A DNA stretch of 64,000 bases from Methanolobus halotolerans (GTDB taxonomy: Archaea > Halobacteriota > Methanosarcinia > Methanosarcinales > Methanosarcinaceae): positions 1 to 64,000 of the forward strand of contig NZ_PGGK01000008.1 of assembly GCF_004745425.1 (NCBI RefSeq), in the 5' to 3' direction. A program made the translations under genes and the position numbers. Under the pieces are notes generated by a model, which had not been told where the DNA came from, made no database searches, and was given only the letters and a program-made list of their open reading frames with translations. Positions 26,783 through 35,722 of the stretch are shown here, piece by piece (the first letter of the stretch is position 1; the number at the start of each line of letters is the position of its first letter).

Positions 26783-27608
26783 AGTTGTTCAGGTAGTGTT
26801 CGAAGAACTCTTTTACCCATTCAAGACATTCTTCACTGCTACAGAGGATATAAGTGTTATCGTATTCGCCATTATTTTTTAGCAATCGCATAAACACATA
26901 GTAATCGTTCAGTACAACAGCCATGAGGCTTAATTGTTCAGGGTACACGAACAAATGGAATAATTCACTATTCATAACCTCATAAAATAGTGCAGAGTGG
27001 TCAGTTTTCAGCTTATCAATCACATCGTGGGATAATATCATATAAACATTAACGTTGTTTGATATCATTCTTGAGAAAAAATCCGGGAATAAAGGGTGGA
27101 AAAAAGTTACAATCCCATAATGCACTGATGAAATTGGAGATGTTTTCAGGATTTCGTCGTTTAATTCAAAAACGTCTTCAAAAGAAGGTGTTGTTATCGT
27201 ACAATCCTTAAGCTTACCCATTTTACTTAAAAGAGAAGATGGAATAAAATCGAGTTGATGAGTTCCCCAGTAATCAACATCAGTATTAAAAGTTTCAACT
27301 ATAGGCAGTAGGGAAAACATCTCATCAACGATAAGCTTCCCTATAGTCGTCAGCTCATAGGTGTCATTATAGTGATTCACAAGATGGTGATCTTCCAGTA
27401 TGCGTACCTGAGGTAATAGTGACTGTCTTGTCGTACTCAGTGACATGAGAAAAGTATTCATCTCTTGAGGACCTTCATGCAACAATAACAATACGTTTTT
27501 TCTCTTTTCAGAAGCAAATATCACATCAAGTAATGGCCTCTTTATTGTAGCACATCCTGTATTAATGTCTTTCAAAGCAACAACCAAAGGAATACATAAA
27601 ATAAACAA
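26760..27608 (-). CDS. FilR1/Msr-type winged-helix transcriptional regulator
   Basis: Up to 282 residues; the true start is unclear because only TTG codons are available near the conserved PLLDVIFASEKRKNVLLLL segment. Winged helix about residues 25-90 (QSLLPQVRILEDHHLVNHYNDTYELTTIGKLIVDEM), then the FilR1/DUF1724 domain (VDYWGTHQLDFIPSSLLSKMGKL...). It is closest to the copy at 24469, including LSSxVETF-DVDYW and the C-terminal EFFEHYLN. Such regulators control methyltransferase genes in Methanosarcina; the target here is unknown. Confidence 0.82.
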   Translation of the reverse strand: MFILCIPLVVALKDINTGCATIKRPLLDVIFASEKRKNVLLLLHEGPQEMNTFLMSLSTTRQSLLPQVRILEDHHLVNHYNDTYELTTIGKLIVDEMFSLLPIVETFNTDVDYWGTHQLDFIPSSLLSKMGKLKDCTITTPSFEDVFELNDEILKTSPISSVHYGIVTFFHPLFPDFFSRMISNNVNVYMILSHDVIDKLKTDHSALFYEVMNSELFHLFVYPEQLSLMAVVLNDYYVFMRLLKNNGEYDNTYILCSSEECLEWVKEFFEHYLNNSIPVTNI

Positions 27609-28335
27609 GTTATTAATATATAGATTTTGTCAACAAATATACTTGAGTAAAAGTAATTAGCACTTGATATATTTTTAATGGAACTCAAGTTAGGTTGAAT
27701 ATTGTATTACCATTCACTCATTTTAATATACAGGTTTAACTTTCAATACCGTTAAAACATTGTATGAGAATGTTTGAGGATAGGATTAATTTAATAAAAT
27801 TACCTTAATACATAAACAAGGGTGCCCTTTGTCCTTATTTGTAATAGAATTCGCTTAAAGTTGGTTGGGTTCTTCGAGTTCATTGATACGGGCACCCAAT
27901 AAGTTATTTTCGCAGAAAACATATATGGTTTTTGAACCTTAGTTCTCATATATAGTTCCACATATTTTCATAATGTAAACTCAAAAAAGGTGCTCTATCG
28001 AAAAATTCAGAAAATAGGTAGTTTGCATGAAACTACCGATGGCAATCCATCTTAACGCGGTTGTTGTCTAAAAAATGCCCTTCTAGGCACAATGGAGGCA
28101 TTTATTGTAGAACTCATATATCATTTTTGAACATAAATTCTCACCTTTTACTACTCATGCTTATTCTGTTTACAAAAAATACTCTTGTAGGTCATTGGCT
28201 AAGACTGTTATTACTTAGTTTTATCTCATGTAAGGAAGTATTCCTCGCTTCCTTTTTTGCAGTAACAAACTATGAAAAATAGAATCTAAAAAAAAGATAA
28301 ATTAAATTTTTGTAGGTTTTTAAGGTCTTATCAAC
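27609..28335. other. Gene-poor region with several inverted and direct repeats
   Basis: No convincing gene; a 73-codon ORF at 28061-28282 is low complexity. Structure is present: GGGTGCCC near 27821 and GGGCACCC near 27889 are inverted; GGTAGTTT (28017-28024) and AAACTACC (28030-28037) form a perfect 8-bp hairpin with 5-nt loop; and an approximately 30-bp imperfect direct repeat with TTTTTGAAC and TTCTCA blocks lies near 27920 and 28120. A structured RNA or the remains of a mobile element are both possible. Confidence 0.4.
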
Positions 28336-28458
28336 TCAAAGCGACTTATATGTGGAAAGTCTTCTTGGAAAACTTTCAGCCTCAATTTCTGTATTTGCAT
28401 GCAGTGGTACTTCTCGGAGTACTTTTTCATTTTCCCAAAATTTAACCCAATAACACAT
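28336..28458 (-). CDS. Possible 40-residue protein
   Basis: ATG 28458 to TGA 28336. Product MCYWVKFWENEKVLREVPLH...FPRRLSTYKSL has a protein-like composition (Trp, acidic and basic residues in alternation) and an AGGGG about 9 nt upstream. It lies 25 bp after the small zinc-ribbon gene on the same strand. No family known. Confidence 0.35.
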   Translation of the reverse strand: MCYWVKFWENEKVLREVPLHANTEIEAESFPRRLSTYKSL

Positions 28459-28483
28459 TGTGTATACCCCTAAGATTTCATAT

Positions 28484-28621
28484 CTATGTAAATACCATTA
28501 GAGGATCAAGTCTGGCAGCTCCGGTTTCGGTCCAGTATCCACAAATTTCACAGTGCTGTACATTTCTATCCACTTTTTGTATGTGTGCATTACATTCCGG
28601 ACATTCTGTTAGCTGATTCAT
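28484..28621 (-). CDS. 45-residue zinc-ribbon protein
   Basis: ATG 28621 to TAG 28484. The product MNQLTECPECNAHIQKVDRN continues with VQHCEICGYWTE and ends RLDPLMVFT. Two CxxC knuckles (CPEC, CEIC) 16 residues apart fit a small zinc ribbon. A GGTGGG stretch is upstream. Tiny ribbons of this kind often bind RNA or partner proteins; no function is assigned. The spacing of the Cys pairs makes a chance ORF unlikely. Confidence 0.55.
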   Translation of the reverse strand: MNQLTECPECNAHIQKVDRNVQHCEICGYWTETGAARLDPLMVFT

Positions 28622-28786
28622 TTATTTACCCACCCGTATCAGGAACTATACTTGCTCCATCCGTGTTCTGATGTCAGGAACCCCCATCCTGACAGTAAGC
28701 TCTATCACTACAGATTTTTATTTAACATAAACCGTTATTACATTCATCGGCTTTGCTCAAATAGTAGTGTTTGAAATTTTCAGACA

Positions 28787-30043
28787 TCATATAAAGCAAC
28801 TTTTAAAATTGCCACTGCATACAATGTAGGAGTTCCCATCACTCCCACTGGCTAACCGATAGTATGTGGTCTTGTAGTACAAATTCGCATGTACAGGATT
28901 CGTATACACATATTCCACCCATCCTGTGTCATTTTCCAGAGCTCCGGTAACAATTTCATCACGGAAAGATTTACCGGTAACATCTGTTTTCCCTTTAAAA
29001 TTGGTACCGACCAATCGGATATTATCTGCGTGGGCGACCATTGTCACATTCACATCATATACGAAGGTGTAGAGGGCCGGATTCTCATGGTCTTTATACG
29101 GTGCTTCACCTGCGTTGATGCGCCGGAATGTATCGGTAGCGTTCTCCTCAATTGCCGTGGCGGTCGTATTCACAAGTGCGACCACTGCTTCATCAGTGAA
29201 TGTCTGCGGGGCACAGCTGACCCCGAGATTCTGATAGACGATCCGTTCGTAATCGCTGACTCCCTGCTCATCTTTCTGATCTCGCACTGTATCGAGAGCC
29301 TGTTGGAAGGATTGGATAATGGAGTCAGGGATGTCTTTACTAAAAGCATAGTAAGTATCCTGGGAATGTAATTCATATACGACTATATAGCTGTTGTAGT
29401 CACCGTTCGTCTGTTCAGCGAAATACCTGCCAGATGCTTCAGGGTATGCCCAGAGGTCGATCTCATCCTTATCCAGTGCAGTAATTAGAGTGTCTGTGTT
29501 ACTTTCAGTAACTATCTGGCTCTGGTTCACACCAATATCAAGCAGATACTGGATAGCAATATCGTCGGTGATTGCCCCTATACGATAACCATTCAGGTCT
29601 TCAGGGTTTTCAATACTGATTCCCCTATCCGATCTGGCAAACAGTACCTTCCGGTTGGTATAGGCCGGACCGGCCCACTTGAACAGATCCTCCCGTTCGG
29701 AAGTTCTTGCCATACTAAAGAGGACTGTGTTATTCCGGGTGAGAACCTCCTGATACCCTTCGGTCCAGGGGACCAGGTGTATCTCTTCCCGGGATATTTT
29801 ATTCCCCATCTTTTCAGTTGTTGCTTCCAGCAGGTCAACCGAGATTCCCTGTATAGTTCCATTTTCCTGGTAATTATAAGGGGGAAGTTGTTCAGTGTAA
29901 TACGTCAAGCTGGCCAATTCCATGGCAACATCCGTGTCTGCAGATTCAACTCCACGTTCAGAAATGCATCCGGAAGCTATGATCAGCGCACCAGTGAGTA
30001 CAATACTAAGAAAAAGATATGTATATCTTAAAGTGGATGACAT
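28787..30043 (-). CDS. Extracellular lipoprotein: family 3 solute-binding domain plus Cache-like domain
   Basis: 418 residues. Lipobox ASGC near residue 27. Residues about 45-275 are a family 3 periplasmic-binding domain (LTYYTEQLPPYNYQENGTIQGISVDLL... FKWAGPAYTNRKVLF...YRIGAITDDIAIQYLLD). Residues about 300-418 look like a single Cache-type sensor (FVYDVNVTMVAHADNIRLVGTNFKGKTDVTGKSFRDEIV..). There is no permease or kinase next to it, so it may bind a ligand and signal through a separate membrane protein. The gene stands alone. Confidence 0.75.
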   Translation of the reverse strand: MSSTLRYTYLFLSIVLTGALIIASGCISERGVESADTDVAMELASLTYYTEQLPPYNYQENGTIQGISVDLLEATTEKMGNKISREEIHLVPWTEGYQEVLTRNNTVLFSMARTSEREDLFKWAGPAYTNRKVLFARSDRGISIENPEDLNGYRIGAITDDIAIQYLLDIGVNQSQIVTESNTDTLITALDKDEIDLWAYPEASGRYFAEQTNGDYNSYIVVYELHSQDTYYAFSKDIPDSIIQSFQQALDTVRDQKDEQGVSDYERIVYQNLGVSCAPQTFTDEAVVALVNTTATAIEENATDTFRRINAGEAPYKDHENPALYTFVYDVNVTMVAHADNIRLVGTNFKGKTDVTGKSFRDEIVTGALENDTGWVEYVYTNPVHANLYYKTTYYRLASGSDGNSYIVCSGNFKSCFI

Positions 30044-30059
30044 AAATATGGTTTACTTT

Positions 30060-30212
30060 CTATATATATAAATAAATATTCGTTCGTCTCTGTAGTGATC
30101 CTTTTTTTTCAAAGCCTTTTGGTTCCAGCATCTTTTCCAGTTCCTCAAATTTAAATACTGCTTCCCTTGTTATTATTGTCGTGACAACAGTTGCTTCAGT
30201 AACTGTGTAAAA
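30060..30212 (-). pseudogene. Possible C-terminal gene remnant
   Basis: A stop-to-stop frame of about 50 codons reads TEATVVTTIITREAVFKFEE then LEKMLEPKGFEKKG before decaying into AT-rich sequence. It looks like the end of a helical protein and has no usable start. It is in the 380-bp spacer between the solute-binding gene and fen; the rest of that spacer shows only a GGTGAT/ATCACC mini-hairpin near 30313-30334. Confidence 0.25.
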
Positions 30213-30425
30213 CTAAGGAGCATCATATGGACAAGCAAGGTCAGTGTCGTGGGAATCATTGAGCAACCAGCTGTAACTGTTGAACACTGATTGGTATGAA
30301 AAGTTAATAGGTGATTGATTGGAAGATCACCCATCAAAAACCAGCGAAAATTAAGAGTTAAACAGTTTGATCAAAGGTACATTTGTTTAGCCTGTGTTCA
30401 GATCTTTTTTCTTTTACTATGGATT

Positions 30426-31451
30426 TCACCAGTCCCCAAGAGATGACTGGCATTCATTACCTGTCCTGCACTCAAGGATATCAATGTTCTTCAAAACCAG
30501 ATCTTCAGAAAATCCTTTCTCAGTAATCAGAAAATCAAACAGTTTGCCTGACTTTGGCTTTTCCCACCTGAGACTATAATCGGCTGTTACAGGCGGATTC
30601 ATGAAGAATTCCCTGATTTCTTCCACCGAAACGCAGGCACGGATGTCTTTTTTTTCTTCCGTGATTATTGTACTGATATCTCCATGTTTGCGGATGAGCC
30701 GAAGAGCGGTCTTTGCACCCACACGATGGATGCCTTCATTGAAATCCGTGCCAGTACAGATGGCTATATCTATAAGATCTTCACGACTTATATCCAGTTC
30801 TTTAAGGGAGCCGGCGAGGGAGATATGCTCCGGTTTCCTTGTTACATATTTCTTCTGTCCCGGAACCTTTCGCTTTCCTGTACTTCCCAGATTGCGGACC
30901 ACATCCTCGGCTCCGAAAAGGAATACATCATAATCCTGTGAACCAACAAGATCGGCATCCCCGCGTGAAACCATGAAAGCAGCCTGTGCCTCAGCTTCGG
31001 ATTCTGCCTGTACCCAGGGAATGCCCATCAACTCAAGGATCTTCTTTGATTCTTTGAGTATCTGCGGCGTTATCCTGGAAGTGGCCTGTGCATACTTTTT
31101 CATGTCCTCAAGATTGCTTTCGTCCTTAGCTGTCTCATAATTGATGGCTGCAGCCTTTTTAAATTCCTTACGCTTTTCCAGAGTATTTTTTTTCATCTCC
31201 GGCGGCTTTCCATCAAAAATGAAAACAGGCCTGATGTTTGATTCTCTCAGCCTGCTGGTCCTTGAGAACAGACCGGTAAGATGCGATATAGGATTTCCGG
31301 AAGGATCTGTAAGTGGGGAGCCATTACTCTGGCGAATAGCACTCAGGAACTGGTAAATTGTATTATATGCGTCAATGGCGATCACTTTACCAGATATTTC
31401 TTCGTATGTGATCGGCTTTTTTGTGAGTAAAGCTCCTATTTGCGTACCCAT
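30426..31451 (-). CDS. fen: Flap endonuclease 1 (FEN1)
   Basis: 341 residues. Structure-specific nuclease that removes 5' flaps in replication and repair. Motifs: IAIDAYNTIYQFL (metal Asp), FIFDGKPPEMKKNTLEKRKE, WVQAESEAEAQAA, DADLVGSQDYDVFLFGA and TGTDFNEGIHRVGAKTALRLI (helix-hairpin-helix). The C-terminus ends QSSLGDW, a PCNA-interacting PIP-like box that lacks the usual final aromatic pair. No ribosome binding site is obvious, as for leaderless genes. Confidence 0.95.
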   Translation of the reverse strand: MGTQIGALLTKKPITYEEISGKVIAIDAYNTIYQFLSAIRQSNGSPLTDPSGNPISHLTGLFSRTSRLRESNIRPVFIFDGKPPEMKKNTLEKRKEFKKAAAINYETAKDESNLEDMKKYAQATSRITPQILKESKKILELMGIPWVQAESEAEAQAAFMVSRGDADLVGSQDYDVFLFGAEDVVRNLGSTGKRKVPGQKKYVTRKPEHISLAGSLKELDISREDLIDIAICTGTDFNEGIHRVGAKTALRLIRKHGDISTIITEEKKDIRACVSVEEIREFFMNPPVTADYSLRWEKPKSGKLFDFLITEKGFSEDLVLKNIDILECRTGNECQSSLGDW

Positions 31452-31502
31452 GCAGGTAAGATGTTTCCTGGATAGATAGCATTTTGGGCTTTTGCCCGCT
31501 GT

Positions 31503-32246
31503 TTACTTTTTTCTAAGAGTAACCATGAAGAGCTTTTTTGGAAGAGACCCCTCATCAAATTCCCTGATGCAAATAATATCATATCCCTCTGAAAGGTGAC
31601 TAATTTTCTCTTTGCTCAGGAAATGTACGATAAACCCGCCCTCGATCTCCCACATATCTTCGCACCTGTGGGTTCCTGTTTTGTATTTCGGGTCTTCTGT
31701 ATGTCGTGTAGTGAAGATGTTCAGTCCGCCGGGACTGAGGACCCTTCTGATTTCTCTTGAAATATATTCGAGTTCGGCAATCGTAAGTGGCATACAATAA
31801 AGCATATGCGAATAACATGCGTCAAAGGTTCCGTCTTCATACGGGAGGTTTTTTCTTACATCGTGACATAAAGTCTTTACATGTTCAGACAATTCGTTAT
31901 CCCGTATTTTCTGTTCTATGGTCCGGATGCCTTTCTCAGAATAGTCAAGAGAACAGACCTCAAAGCCGTTCCTTGCAAAAAAGAGTGTATCTCTTCCCTG
32001 GCCGGCTCCAAGTTCAAGGATCTTTTTTCTTCCCTCCTCTTTAAACAACTCAGCCGCCCATACAGCAGATTCACTTGGTTTTTCGCCGAATTTCGAGCAA
32101 TTATTTGAAAATACATTTTCCCAGTGACCCCTCTGTTCTTTCAGAATCTCCTTATTCATGCTTAGATCTTCCTGTATCCATTTATCGTCCTCAGAAGTCA
32201 CATCTTTATTTTCCCTGATTATATGCATTCTGGTTCCCGTTATCAT
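31503..32246 (-). CDS. Class I SAM-dependent methyltransferase
   Basis: 247 residues from the first ATG; an internal ATG at 32159 (MNKEILKEQRGHWE) has AGGAAG upstream and may be the real start (218 residues). SAM-binding motif I is ILELGAGQGRDTLFFARNG, followed by VCSLDYS, a motif II-like DGTFDACYSHMLYCMPL and RVLSPGGLNIF. No substrate can be deduced. It lies between fen and an FGE-like gene, both on the same strand. Confidence 0.82.
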   Translation of the reverse strand: MITGTRMHIIRENKDVTSEDDKWIQEDLSMNKEILKEQRGHWENVFSNNCSKFGEKPSESAVWAAELFKEEGRKKILELGAGQGRDTLFFARNGFEVCSLDYSEKGIRTIEQKIRDNELSEHVKTLCHDVRKNLPYEDGTFDACYSHMLYCMPLTIAELEYISREIRRVLSPGGLNIFTTRHTEDPKYKTGTHRCEDMWEIEGGFIVHFLSKEKISHLSEGYDIICIREFDEGSLPKKLFMVTLRKK

Positions 32247-32261
32247 AATCAGTAAGGATGC

Positions 32262-32993
32262 TTATATCTCTCTGGCCAGGCGCAGACCAACGCGACTGCT
32301 GTTACGGCGTGTAACCGGTGGGTAATAGTAACGACTAGCAGACCGACACCCTGCGGCAGAGGTTTGCCAGCTGCCTCCGCGTAGTACTCGCATGACCTTG
32401 CAAGATCTATCAGTATCTTCCCTGGAACTGCCATCTGCGGTAGCGCCTTTGTAACTGTCATGGTAAATGTCCTGAACCCATTCCCACAGATTCCCGTGCA
32501 TGTCATACAATCCCCATGGATTGGGTTCCTTCTGGCCTACTGGATGGGAACCAATATCAAAATTACCATAATAACAATATTCGTACAGCTCGGATACGCT
32601 GTCACCAAACGAATACTTAGTGGTCGTACCCGCCCTGCAGGCATACTCCCATTCAGCTTCAGAGGGCAGACGATAATTATCAGTGCCCTCTTTTTCGTTT
32701 AGTTTCTTAATGAACTCCTGTGCGTCATTCCATGAAATTCTGTCAACAGGATGGGTATCACCTGCAAACTTAGAAGGATTATGGCCCATTATCTCGACCC
32801 ACTGTTTCTGTGTGATTAAAAACCTGCTAAGATAGAATGCCTTTCCGATGTTAATTCTATGGACCGGCTTTTCGTTGTCATACCAGTTATTTTCGTCTAT
32901 CTGCGAGCCCATATTGAATTCGCCTTCCGGAATCCGTATGAACTCTATTCCAATAGAGTTCCTGTATGCATTTGAACATCCTGCTTCTTCCAT
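32262..32993 (-). CDS. Formylglycine-generating-enzyme (SUMF1) family protein
   Basis: 243 residues, a single FGE-sulfatase domain: FIRIPEGEFNMGSQ, PVHRINIGKAFYLSRFLITQKQWVE, HPVDRISWNDAQEFI, YRLPSEAEWEYACRAGT, DMHGNLWEWVQD and RVLRGGSW, with GLRLA at the end. True FGEs need a Cys pair for copper; here the late Cys residues are in AGCRSASRY only, so it may be a non-catalytic or differently acting member, common in archaea. GAGAGG lies before the ATG. Confidence 0.85.
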   Translation of the reverse strand: MEEAGCSNAYRNSIGIEFIRIPEGEFNMGSQIDENNWYDNEKPVHRINIGKAFYLSRFLITQKQWVEIMGHNPSKFAGDTHPVDRISWNDAQEFIKKLNEKEGTDNYRLPSEAEWEYACRAGTTTKYSFGDSVSELYEYCYYGNFDIGSHPVGQKEPNPWGLYDMHGNLWEWVQDIYHDSYKGATADGSSREDTDRSCKVMRVLRGGSWQTSAAGCRSASRYYYPPVTRRNSSRVGLRLAREI

Positions 32994-33128
32994 TTTAATA
33001 GCCTCTCTTAGAGTAGTTCAGACTGGATATACAGTGAATTGATGAATGTGTGAACATTGTACAGAAAATAAAGGATTTCAGGAGACAAAAGGATACCAGG
33101 TAGTTGCACACAATATCATATCCACATT

Positions 33129-35669
33129 CTATGTTTTCTCCGTATCGATCCATTTTGGGAGTGTCACATGGAATATACTACCCTTCCCTACTTCACTTTC
33201 AATCCAGATCTTCCCCTGATGCGCAACCACAGTATCCTTGCATATATAAAGGCTTGATTCAAGTCCCTGATACATCCTTGATATCGTGTCATCCACCTGA
33301 TACATCTTATAGAACAGGCGAGGTATTAGGTTTTCATCAATACCTTCACCGTTATCTATTACAGTTACATGGATATGACTGCCTTCGTCAAATACCTTTA
33401 CCCGAATACAATTTTCTTTAGGTGTAACGGTAATAGCATTATGGATAAGGTAAAGAAATGTTTCTTCCAGCTTTTCCCTGTCACCCTTCACAGGAGGAAG
33501 GCCTACTGGAATATCTTTCTCCAGTGCCAGTTCCTTTTCGTCTATCAGTAGTATCTGATTAAGTAGCACATCCGACAGGACGCTGCTTATGCTAACCGGT
33601 GCAAATGAGTATTCTATTCTGCCGGATTGTTGCATATTGCTATACAGGATGGCATCGATAAGGAGCTTTAACCTTTCCGAGTTCATCAGAAGGGTTGAAA
33701 TGGCCTCTTTTTGTGAACCGTCCAGCAGGTTAAGTGTCTCATCATCAAGTATATCATATCCGTGCAAAAAGTCATGACCTTTTTTCAGACTGTCCTCAAG
33801 GAATTCTTCTTTCATCATGTTGACAGATCTGAGCTTTGTGTTAGCCTTTGATAGCTCTTCGGAATATTTGCTAAGAGCACTTATCAATTGTTTGCTCTGA
33901 ATGATCTTCCACATTCCCTGCATCAAAAGTGTCAACTGGCGCACATCTGATTCATCGTACTCTTCATCTTTGTTCCCAACACCTACGACTGCAACGATAT
34001 GGTCTCCGTCAAATATAGGCACATTCATATGTCTTTTCAATACGACATGCCTCTCAGGATACCCTTTTTTCAGCGAGTTAGGAGCAGAATAATTATTTGT
34101 GATAATGGCTTTTCTCTGCTTTACAGCCTCTCCCCACAGTCCGGTGGAGTTTACAGGATAAATGAATTGCTTGTCGCTTATACCGCATTCACCCATAGCA
34201 GAGTTAGACCATGAATGCATGATCAAATCAGTTTCGTCAGCGTTCATGAATGCAAGATATCCAAGTTTACTTTCAGTAAGGCGAACAGCTTCTTCTTTGA
34301 CAAACTCCGATATCTCATCTAAAGAAGCAGTTGTCATTTCATTGAGCTTGATGAGTGCTTCCAGGCGGGATTCATTCAACTGTTTGGCTTTTTCAGCCTT
34401 TTTACGCTCTGTGATGTCACGTCCGACTGAGAGTATCGTCTTCTTTCCATTATAATTGATCATCCGTGCATTTATTTCCAGAGGAATTACAGAACCATCC
34501 TTGCGGATGGCTGCAGCTTCATACATTGCCTTATGATTCCTTTCGATCACTTTGATCAGTTCACAGGCACGCTGTATGTACCAGGAAGGTACAATATCCA
34601 TAGGTGATGATTTCAGAATATACTCTTTTGAATATCCAAGATCGTCAACAACAACCTGGTTCACATCAATTAGATTTCCGTTCAGTTCACTTACATATAT
34701 CTGGTCGTTGATGTTATTGAAGATAGTTTTGAACTTATGCTCGGATTCTCTGAATGTTTCATTAACAATCCTGTGTTCGATCTCAATGGCTGCCAGATCC
34801 GCATTTGCTTTAAGATACTCAAAACATGTCTTCTTTGGCTTATTTGGAAAATTGAAATACATCAGGAAAACCCCAAGTATCTCTCCTGTAGAAGCTGTTA
34901 TAAGTTCAGCCCAGCTGGCCTTGATACCTGCTTTCTTTGCAGCTTCCCGATGTAGTGCCCAATAGGGATGCTCCTCTATATTATCGACAATTACCCTTTC
35001 TCCCAAATAGAGTGCCGTACCACCGGAGCAAACTCCGTATCCAATCTCAAGACCCTCCATTTCTTCCTTGAAGGACAGAGGAAGGTTAGGTGCGATGACG
35101 CGGCATATATGCTTTTTTTTCTTGTCAAGCAACATAACCGCACATGTCAGACCGGTACGCACCCTTTCCGCATTCGTGACAAGCAGTCCCAGAACATCTT
35201 CAAGAGAAATTTCACTAAGTGGCTTTCCATTGTTCGAGCTGCGCTGATGTGTGATCATCTCATGATGTTTACGTTCGGTGACATCCAGAATGGTACCTTC
35301 AAGATGTACACTTTTGTTGCCATATGTTTTTATGTGGACCCTGTCCTCAACATGCCGAATCTCACCAAACCGGGTTATAACCCTGTATTCCTGAACAAAT
35401 TCGCTAAGCTGTTTATTCAGGTACTTGAAGGATTTTAAGACAACTTTACGATCCTCAGGGTGGATCAGATCCGGATATTTAACTTCGCCTGAGTAAAAAT
35501 CTTCAGGCGTATATCCGAATTGCCATATGTTATTAGATATGTATTTTACTGGAAAATCCTTTTCGATCTTCCTTGAAATCACAATAGTAGGACTATTATT
35601 GATTATTGATTCCATGCTGATCTGTTGATGTGATTGTTCAGTCATGTTTTTTCCCAATTTGAGATTCAT
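33129..35669 (-). CDS. PAS/GAF sensor with degenerate histidine-kinase core
   Basis: 846 residues (ATG 35645 is an alternative start). Order: PAS (about 20-135), GAF (about 150-295), PAS (about 300-420, FKTIFNNINDQIYVSELNG), GAF (about 430-600, LTESKLGYLAFMNADETDL), then a kinase-like region from about 620. The dimerisation helix is shortened and the phospho-acceptor segment (normally SHELKTPL) reads EDSLKKGHDFL. In the ATPase domain the N box (LIHNAITVTP) and G1 (DNGEGI) survive, but G2 is QGLESSLYICK instead of GxGLGLYI. I infer a pseudokinase that still senses signals. No membrane segment. It follows ramA in the same direction. Confidence 0.8.
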   Translation of the reverse strand: MNLKLGKNMTEQSHQQISMESIINNSPTIVISRKIEKDFPVKYISNNIWQFGYTPEDFYSGEVKYPDLIHPEDRKVVLKSFKYLNKQLSEFVQEYRVITRFGEIRHVEDRVHIKTYGNKSVHLEGTILDVTERKHHEMITHQRSSNNGKPLSEISLEDVLGLLVTNAERVRTGLTCAVMLLDKKKKHICRVIAPNLPLSFKEEMEGLEIGYGVCSGGTALYLGERVIVDNIEEHPYWALHREAAKKAGIKASWAELITASTGEILGVFLMYFNFPNKPKKTCFEYLKANADLAAIEIEHRIVNETFRESEHKFKTIFNNINDQIYVSELNGNLIDVNQVVVDDLGYSKEYILKSSPMDIVPSWYIQRACELIKVIERNHKAMYEAAAIRKDGSVIPLEINARMINYNGKKTILSVGRDITERKKAEKAKQLNESRLEALIKLNEMTTASLDEISEFVKEEAVRLTESKLGYLAFMNADETDLIMHSWSNSAMGECGISDKQFIYPVNSTGLWGEAVKQRKAIITNNYSAPNSLKKGYPERHVVLKRHMNVPIFDGDHIVAVVGVGNKDEEYDESDVRQLTLLMQGMWKIIQSKQLISALSKYSEELSKANTKLRSVNMMKEEFLEDSLKKGHDFLHGYDILDDETLNLLDGSQKEAISTLLMNSERLKLLIDAILYSNMQQSGRIEYSFAPVSISSVLSDVLLNQILLIDEKELALEKDIPVGLPPVKGDREKLEETFLYLIHNAITVTPKENCIRVKVFDEGSHIHVTVIDNGEGIDENLIPRLFYKMYQVDDTISRMYQGLESSLYICKDTVVAHQGKIWIESEVGKGSIFHVTLPKWIDTEKT

Positions 35670-35722
35670 TCAAGAGTTTCTATTTTATCAAAAGCAAATC
35701 TATCAGCAAAAGTATGAGAGAG

